From: Durusdinium trenchii
Taxonomy: Eukaryota; Sar; Dinophyceae; Suessiales; Symbiodiniaceae
Assembly (NCBI GenBank): GCA_963970005.1
Contig: CAXAMN010021740.1
Location: forward strand, 383,661 to 447,660
Direction: 5' to 3'
DNA: 64,000 nucleotides
The notes beneath the pieces are model-generated. The model did not search any database. It saw nothing but the letters and a program-made list of their open reading frames with translations, and was not told the origin of the DNA. Made by a program: the position numbers and the translations under genes. This document shows positions 57,077 to 64,000 of this stretch, in pieces. How positions within the stretch are numbered: position 1 is the first letter of the stretch; each line of letters starts with the position of its first letter.

Positions 57077-60000
57077 GTGTAAAAGCAAGCCGTAGAGTTG
57101 AGGTTCTCATAGATGATGGCAGCTTGTCTGTAATCTTGTTCGTCAAAAGCCATGCTGGTAAGTGAAACGTCTGAAGAGACGAGTTGCTTGAGAGCATGTA
57201 TGTGTGTGAGCTGTCTTCGTTCTGCGAATGAGAGGGCGGTAATTGGACCCGCCGGGCCAGAACGGCCACAGGAGGTGTTGGTTGTCTTGCTGGCTGCTTT
57301 GCCACCATCCGTGGGAGCAGGTACACCGAGATGTTGGTCTTTGTGGTCTTTGTGCAAAGCATTGACACCAGATGGTGTGCTTTCTTCGATTAGCTCAATT
57401 GAACTGTCTTCCGCTTCTCGCGTGTCTTGAACAGGAATATGATCTGCAGGGGGAGCAGCAGACTCTATGTCTGGCATATTGATTTCTTGGATTATATTGG
57501 AGTCAAGTCGAGCATCAACTTCCTGACTACCAAGTATCTCCGATGTGGGTGAAGCTGAAGGCTGAAGAACTGCAGGAGGGTGATTGGCAAGTTGTTTACC
57601 AAGCTCAACAATAAGCTCTAATTCCTGTGATTCTTCAAGTATCGAGCTAGAGTCAATTGCTGTAAGTGGAGAAGGGTTAACTACAGTAAGTTCCGCAGGA
57701 TCTTCAGCATCAGCAGAAGGAGGTTGTTCGATAGAAGGTGTTTCTTGCTCAAAATATTTCAGAACTTTGCTCTCTCCCTGCATATGGCAATCACCATTAG
57801 GATCTTGGTGGTTCTGTGGTACGAACACCGTGATGGGCGCACGGTGAAGTTCTTGTTTCTGTGGAAGAGCAGGGTTGATAGCAGGGTTGATAACCTGCTG
57901 CCCACTGTCTTCATTTGCTTGCGGGAGTGAGCCTTGGAAATTGCTCTTGCCATGCATTGTGATTCGTTGATTTCGTGAATCGCCAGGCTTTAGGTCCTCT
58001 GCTCTTGTACGTTCTTTGTCGGCATTTTGGAGCTCTTGTCTCTTTCGAATCGCTTTGATGGCTATGCGGTGTATCTTGAGTGGCCGGAGCTGAATGCAGA
58101 GAGGGCGTATAAGCCTCAGAGGTACTGGCATAGCTGGGTTGAGCAGGTGAGTTGAGTTTCCTTGACGCTGCGAGATTTCGCCTTGCAAGTTCATGAGGGA
58201 AACTGGAATTATTAGACTGTTTGGTGGTTGAAACGTCAACCTCAACTTGCCATATAGTAACAACTCGACCTTTTGGCGCCGTTTTGAATAGGTCAAAGAC
58301 GTCAAGCTGTCCTGTGAGGAAAAGGATGAGATCTGTGCACTCACATACTGAAAGTTGCAGGCCATTGCGAGTACATCGATAGACAATACCATCCTCGAAC
58401 CTAGGCTGAAAGACAGTAAAGACCTGATTACTTTGGAGGTGACAATGAACTATACCAGCATGTGGTGGTAGGACAATGGTGTCGCCTTCAGAACTGCACC
58501 TTTGTTCTTCAACATGTGGTTTGTCTAATGGACAAGCAAGGAAGGTCGAATGATGATCCAGAATAGGTTTTCGATGAAGCAAGAGGTCAAGAAGAATAGT
58601 AGCATCCTGGATAGTCAAGGCATGATTGACTAATGGGCACTGCTTCATCAAGAATAGTACAAAGAACATCATGCTGATTGATGTAAAAGTTATTCGATTT
58701 GACTCTATTCAACCTTTTACGCGAAAGATCATCGCGTCGGATTGGAAAGAAGGCGCTGATTTTGGCGCCTTGATTTGACCCCTTGGTTTGCGAAATGACA
58801 TGGTGGTCAATCCGATTTTCTTTAACATGTATGTTCGAGAAAGGCGCATCAGCAATAACTTCAGGTTGCTTATAATAGAGAAAGCGATCATATCCTTGGT
58901 GGTCTTTGAAGACACACGGTATCTGCGGTTGGATGTTCGAACTGGCAAGGAAAGTAACAACCTTCTGCTGACTCTTACCCTGCACATGGACAATAGCGGA
59001 GCGAATACGAACTGCATCAAAGGTGTGTGACAGGTAAGTGGAGAGGTCTGCCTGTACACCTCCATCTTTTGTCGTGAGGGTGCCATCATCCTTAATTTGA
59101 TACGCCTCATAGTTCGTACTGCCGGCAGTTTGAAGCTCGACGTGCCATGAGTCTTGAATTTGACCTGGTTCAAACTTACATTGGAAACACCCTTCCTCCC
59201 TTCCAAAAGGGAGTATTATGTCTGCATGAAAGATGGCCTGTCTGAAAGCCTCAAGTGTAGCTCCTGCCGCATAAAGAATCAAAATGGATCTTTTTTGGAA
59301 GTGATAGTGAATGTCCATGGATATGAGGATCTCTTGAACTTTGCAAAGGGCAAGGCTTTGAGGTTGCTTAGAGTATCGCCGACAGTCCAAGAAGGTGACA
59401 TATTGATGTTGGAAAAAACTCGGAACTATACTCTTGCTGCCTACCCAGATGAGAGGCATGATTCTTTGAAGTTCTTGCTTGTCAACGCCGTCGGTCTCGT
59501 TATTGAGGAGTTGGTATATTTGTTCAAGTCCACTAGAACTGTCTTCAGCTTTGGATGACGAAATGCAGAAAGATATACAGCATCTATCAGTGACCCCAAG
59601 CGTTGTTTGAACTGGGACAGCATTCGTGCGCAATCGAAATCGAAAAACTTCAGGAATCGATTTAATCTCTTCGTGAACTTTGGGGGTGAGCACCGCACTA
59701 TTGCACAACCAAGTTTCACAGTATTCAATGCACGGCGAAATGACCTCAATATTTCCCGTAGTGAAAGAGGAGTGAAAGACTATGTAATAGATGCTTTTGG
59801 TGATTTTCTTCTTGTTTCCATCTGGCGAGTAGATGAAATCTTGGTATTTAGAGATACAATGCACTCGGGATAAGTGTCTGCGAAGCGTAGAACAGACTGC
59901 AGTGACCAAAGCATTCGTGGAAAAGACATACATAAGAAAGCTTTTCAGCTTCTTGGTACAACTGCAAAACATTCTTTTGAAAGCGCGTTTGCACTTGAAA

Positions 60001-60303
60001 CAAGACAACAGAGATTAGCTGAGTGCCTGCCAAGGCCGACAGTAGGATTCCCATCTCATCTTCACTGATTACCTTCAGGTCCTCATGATTGTGAAGCGTA
60101 TTGACTGCACTAGGAAAGCGGCAAATGAAAAAGATTTTGTGCGTAGTGACAGCAGGCTGTGCAAGGTGTCTTCTAAGTAATCCTTGTTCAACAAAAGACA
60201 AAAGTAAATCATCATAGATGGCCTGAGCAATTTGACAAAAGTAACATGACGAACCAGGTCGCAAAAAAGCCGAAGACAGCAACTTGGGTTGCTGTCCCAG
60301 CAA
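57061..60303 (-). pseudogene. N-terminal part of the split host gene, family unknown
   Basis: Four overlapping minus-strand frames follow each other without repeats: 60303-59848 (PGSSCYFCQIAQAIYDDLLL), 60008-58587 (ILYAAGATLEAFRQAIFHAD; SWHVELQTAGSTNYEAYQIK), 58672-57911 (NHALTIQDATILLDLLLHRK) and 58392-57025 (a Ser/Glu/Pro-rich disordered linker). Switches occur near 59930, 58640 and 58060. Nothing matches a family I recognise. The steady change of frame with uninterrupted protein character argues for one long ancestral ORF of well over 1,200 residues. Confidence 0.55.
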
Positions 60304-60513
60304 TGCGTAGCAATGGGTGCGAATGCAGTTGCAAAAGCAGCATCTTGGGATACCACTGAGGCAGTATGTCAGGGAAGGCGCAGGCCACCAAGCAACTAAG
60401 AGGGGTTCAATCTATCTAGTGAGGAAATCTCTTCTCTTTAAGAGAATTTCTTGATCCTCCTGCCCATCTGTTAGATGGGTTTGAACCGAAAAGCTTGAGC
60501 CAGTGGCTACGGA

Positions 60514-61110
60514 ATGGTGTCTCGACTCGCACAAAAAAAACTATTTTCATTTTCTGGATGCAAGTGCGCCATAAAGCGTCCATGCACTATTTCGCCTCGG
60601 GCACTGCGCTTGCGTATTGTCCTCAGGCGGCCACCTTTGCCAAGGCCCTTGGCACTGCTGCTCGATGCCTCGCTGGCCTCCAGCCTGGCGCTCGCTCTCA
60701 GACCAGGCAGATCCACTCTCGCCGTGGCAGGAGTCTTTGGGGCAGGCAAAATGCGGTCTCTCACCTTCTTGCTTGTCTGGGCCCTCACTACCCATCTCAA
60801 AATCGCAGTTGTGCACAAAGAGAACCCTGCGGGTGGAGCCATCACGAAACTGCTCACCACCTTTGAGCTGGAACCTGATCACCAGCGACATTTTTCCGTC
60901 CAGTTGGCAGGGAGGAAGCAGAGGCTAATACCGCCTGCTACAGCCAGACAGTCCACTGGACTTTCGCCAGGCGCAGAGTGCAGCGGAGATTGGAAGCATC
61001 CGGTCCGCATTGCTGCTTCCAACAAGTGCAAGAGTGCTCAGGAAGTCCACGAACCATTGATCGGAGTCCAGTATCCCATGCTTTGCAGCCGATTGGGTGA
61101 CACGAAATAG
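60514..61110 (+). pseudogene. Fragment of a superfamily 1-like helicase
   Basis: In a plus-strand 198-codon frame, AVAGVFGAGKMRSLTFLLVW is a Walker A loop followed by a hydrophobic helix, then KIAVVHKENPAGGAITKLL. The spacing resembles UPF1-type helicases. The usual GKT/GKS is GKM, which would abolish nucleotide binding. No motif II or later motifs follow. It begins right after a repeat word (60541-60582) that recurs at 62727-62770, so it is probably a captured fragment. Confidence 0.45.
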
Positions 61111-61786
61111 GCACAACCTCTACACGGGAAGACCAACTTACAGCCTCTGGCCTCCGTTTCGTCCATTGGTGCCATGCTTCGGACAATGTGGATGCACGAA
61201 AAGACCCGAAGAAGAGCCCTGCCGTTCGGGCGTGCACCAGATCCCAGAAGTAATGTCGCACCCAGTGCACGGGAGCACCTTGAATGGCACCACGAAAACG
61301 GTGGCCTGGTCCAAGTTTTCCCTTTCCGCGCTCGAGCACCCAACACTTCAAGCTGCTCCGCCGCCGGCAAAGCGCAGAGCTGCCACTCACATTTATTTCG
61401 CCACAACCGGCATGTTCCCATGCGCCCCGATCTTCCCCATTTGCCAAGAAGAATCAACAGGGGTCTGTGCAGCGCAGGCTGCAAGACCGCAGACTCGAGA
61501 GGAGATTAGCGATGTGCAGGTGCAGGGGAGGTCGTCTCACGGGACCTGTGGGGCCACCCAACAGGTCAACACACGCCGACTAGAGAGTACCAAGGCACCG
61601 TGTTCATTCACGGTTCGTTGGGGACGGGGGCCTTCATTCTCCCCTGCGCCACACCTCTCGGGTCCACCTCTCCCTTAGACATGCCTCTGACAGGCCCCAA
61701 TCCGTCTGGGCTTTCTCTGCGCAGATTTTCTGACACGCCCAAACTCCACCTTGATGGGCATGACTGTGGCAACAGCGGATTGCTTT

Positions 61787-62640
61787 GTGGTGCTCTGGTT
61801 GGTCCAAAGAATTGCAAGTTATTTTGAGGCCAGAAACAGTGTCAACAAAACTTCTACCAGTCATGAAATTCCCATGCCCACCAGTTTGTGAAACGGAATG
61901 ATCTCTCTTACACAACACAAAATGTGGAGGAGTGTAATGCTCCTCCTCTTGTTTCCTCCAATTTACTTACTCCTCCACCCTGTTTTAAATTTCTACTACT
62001 GTATAATACAGGGAACTCACTCCTCCACGTCTCTTCTAAAAACCTCGCAACATGTTCATGTGTTAGGAGTCTAGGGGGTATGGGGGGCAGCTATTGGTCA
62101 AGATGACAAGGAAGTGGGTGACTTGGCAAAGATGGCGCTTTTGACACATCCCTCACAACCCCCCCACAACTTCCACACCTAACCCACCCAACACCTACTA
62201 CCTCAACGGTTCCACCTCACACAACTTTGCTGTAGGGAACATATGCTACGACATCGAAACTACCCATAAACTTGCTTCTTTCCTCGAAGCCAAATTTAGC
62301 CTCAAAAACACGACAGAAATTCCGAGACCGGTTCATGGGCCCCTGCAGTTCCAACAAGTGGCTTCTGCGCGTCATCCGACCAAAGCAAACACAGCTAAAG
62401 CTTTGGTTGAGCCAGGTGACTTTCCAGCTTTGTGGCTGGATGGGTTCAGTCTGAAGCCAGCAAACCATCATTCAACACCAAACCTTGGGCATCAAGCTTT
62501 GCTAATTTCCTGTGAGCTCCAGGGCACAGACACAAAAAAAAGTCCCAGAGCACGCTTGAAAAACCGTAGAGACCGACCCGATTTTTGAGGCCAAAAACGG
62601 CCTCAAATTTGAGGCCAGTTTTGGCTTCAAACATTGAAAA
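61787..62640. repeat. Dispersed repeat family, copy 1
   Basis: 61787-62320 matches 62915-63999 except for a roughly 490-bp segment present only in the second copy. The part 62440-62640 also matches 42460-42595 inverted. GAGGCC-containing words (CCTCAAATTTGAGGCC) form small palindromes. Confidence 0.85.
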
Positions 62641-62914
62641 ATGGAAGCGTAGAAGGCAAATTTTGAAGCCAGAATTGGCTTCAAAGATCTGCTGCTTTCT
62701 CATTCGCGGGACTGAAAAACCGAAGCCCCCATTTTCATTTTCTGGATGCGCAAGTGCGCCATAAAGCGTCTCCCTTTCCTCATCCATCAAGTTTCACATA
62801 CCTCCTTGCTTGCGACAAACCTTGTCTTTTCCACACACCACTTTGCCTCTGTTGCACTTTTCAATTTTACGTTGGCGCCAAAATGCAACGTAAACACACT
62901 CTGTGACTGAGGGG

Positions 62915-64000
62915 GTGCTCTGGTTGGTCTAAAGAATTGCAAGTTATTTTGAGGCCAGAAACTGTGTCAACAAAACTTCTACCAATCATGAAATTCCCAT
63001 GCCCACGCCCAAAATTGACATCTTCGTAACCACTCCTCCGCTCCTCCGCTGAAATTCTACTCAAGAAAAACACACAAAACAGTTTGTGAAACGGAACGAT
63101 CTCTCTTACACAACAACAAAATGTGGAGGAGTGTAATGCTCCTCCGCTTGTTTCCTCCAATATAATTACTCCTCCACCTTGTTTTAAATATATACTACTA
63201 TATAATACAGGGAACTCACTCCTCCACGTCTCTTCTAAAAACCTCGCAACATGTTCATGTGTTAGGAGTCTAGGGGGTATGGGGGGCAGCTATTGGTCAA
63301 GATGACAAGGAAGTGGGTGACTTGGCAAAGATGGCGCTTTTGACACATCCCTCAACCCCCCCACAACTTCCACACCCAACCCACCCAACACCTGCCTACC
63401 TCAACGTGCCGGCCACTGTTGTAGGCATTTCCGATGACGCCTTTCGCGACTGCAAACTACTAAACAGTGTCTCGGCTCCTAGTTGCCGAGAATTTGGATA
63501 CAAAGCCTTTGCGGAATGCTCCTTACATGGGTGTATGCATCGGAAGGGGTTGCAAATAGGTTCAGCAACGAAGCCAAGCTCGGGCAATATTTCTTTCAAG
63601 GGTGTATCAACCTTGCTGAGTTTACCTTGAGTGAGCTTCCGTCCCCCCGAGGGTCAACACTGCAGGCCAGGACCAGTGAGGTGGCACCGGGCTGTCTTAG
63701 CTCTACGGGAATCACCGCACTCGCTCTCACGAAGCATTTTACAGCTATTGGAGCGCATGCGTGTGACAGTTGCCGACTGCTCAAGAGCGTTGACCTTTGC
63801 AACACCAACGTTGAAGAAATTCCGGAATTCACCTTTGTGCACTGCATTAGCCTCAGAGAAGTTCTCCTTCCGCCTACTCTCCATGCAATCCGAGTTGTGA
63901 ATTGGTTCGATCTCACACAACTTTGCTGTAGGGTACATGCGCTGACATCGAAACTACCCACAAACTTGCTTCTTTCCTCGAAGTCAAATTTAGCCTCAAA
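62915..64000. repeat. Dispersed repeat family, copy 2 (runs off the window)
   Basis: Closely similar to copy 1 from GGTGCTCTGGTTGG to about 63406, then resumes at 63899 (GTTCGATCTCACACAAC) to the end. The segment between carries a BspA-LRR fragment. Confidence 0.85.
63406..63898 (+). pseudogene. BspA-like LRR gene fragment inside the repeat
   Basis: Plus-strand LRR_5 repeats: LNVPATVVGISDDAFRDC, KLLNSVSAPSCREFGYKAFA, then after a frameshift near 63530 FFQGCINLAEFTLSE, AIGAHACDSCRLLKSVDLC and VHCISLREVLLPPTLHAI. There is no start or N-terminal domain. It lies exactly where copy 1 of the surrounding repeat has no such sequence. It is related to the genes at 44.4-47.0 kb but on the opposite strand. 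Confidence 0.75.

Overview
The window looks like nuclear DNA of a dinoflagellate, most likely a Symbiodiniaceae-type alga. This is inferred from several signs: relics of the dinoflagellate spliced leader at the start of retroelements; genes cut into very short exons; introns that start with GA or GC as well as GT, often with AGG at both ends; BspA-type leucine-rich-repeat genes; DIRS-like retroelements; and long stretches of simple repeats. Nothing looks bacterial, and I saw no rRNA, tRNA or CRISPR array.

Nearly every supported gene between 3.9 and 60.3 kb lies on the minus strand, as in dinoflagellate one-directional gene clusters. The only plus-strand coding signals are two gene fragments after 60.5 kb. 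From left to right: 3.9-6.5 kb holds two membrane-protein genes, one with a very acidic tail. 8.7-17.6 kb hol`ds several unrecognised multi-exon genes that I assembled by hand from matching reading frames and splice phases; the best is at 9.67-11.34 kb. 18.5-19.5 kb is a two-exon pirin gene. 20.0-23.8 kb is a five-exon AIFM3-like gene (Rieske domain plus FAD/NAD oxidoreductase) with a 25-nt microexon.

25.1-32.2 kb is a DIRS-like tyrosine-recombinase retrotransposon (Gag, methyltransferase-like, reverse transcriptase, RNase H, recombinase) with a spliced-leader relic just upstream of gag. 32.7-43.3 kb is mostly repeats (a CTAGTAG-type array, a 0.9-kb GAT microsatellite, a CCCCTTAAG minisatellite, a fold-back element) with two short-exon genes. 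44.4-47.0 kb has two neighbouring BspA-like LRR genes that share an N-terminal domain.

47.0-60.3 kb is one long, frameshifted coding unit with a ubiquitin-protease-like domain and a DNMT3-like cytosine methyltransferase. It is split by a 7.0-kb insertion of two head-to-tail retroelement units (X and Y), bounded by split direct repeats. Removing that block at the flanking AT dinucleotides rejoins the host reading frame. 60.5-64 kb is a dispersed repeat family that carries fragments of a helicase gene and of a BspA-LRR gene.

Many long ORFs here are broken by single frameshifts. Decay of mobile-element genes and uncorrected sequencing indels cannot be told apart from this sequence alone.
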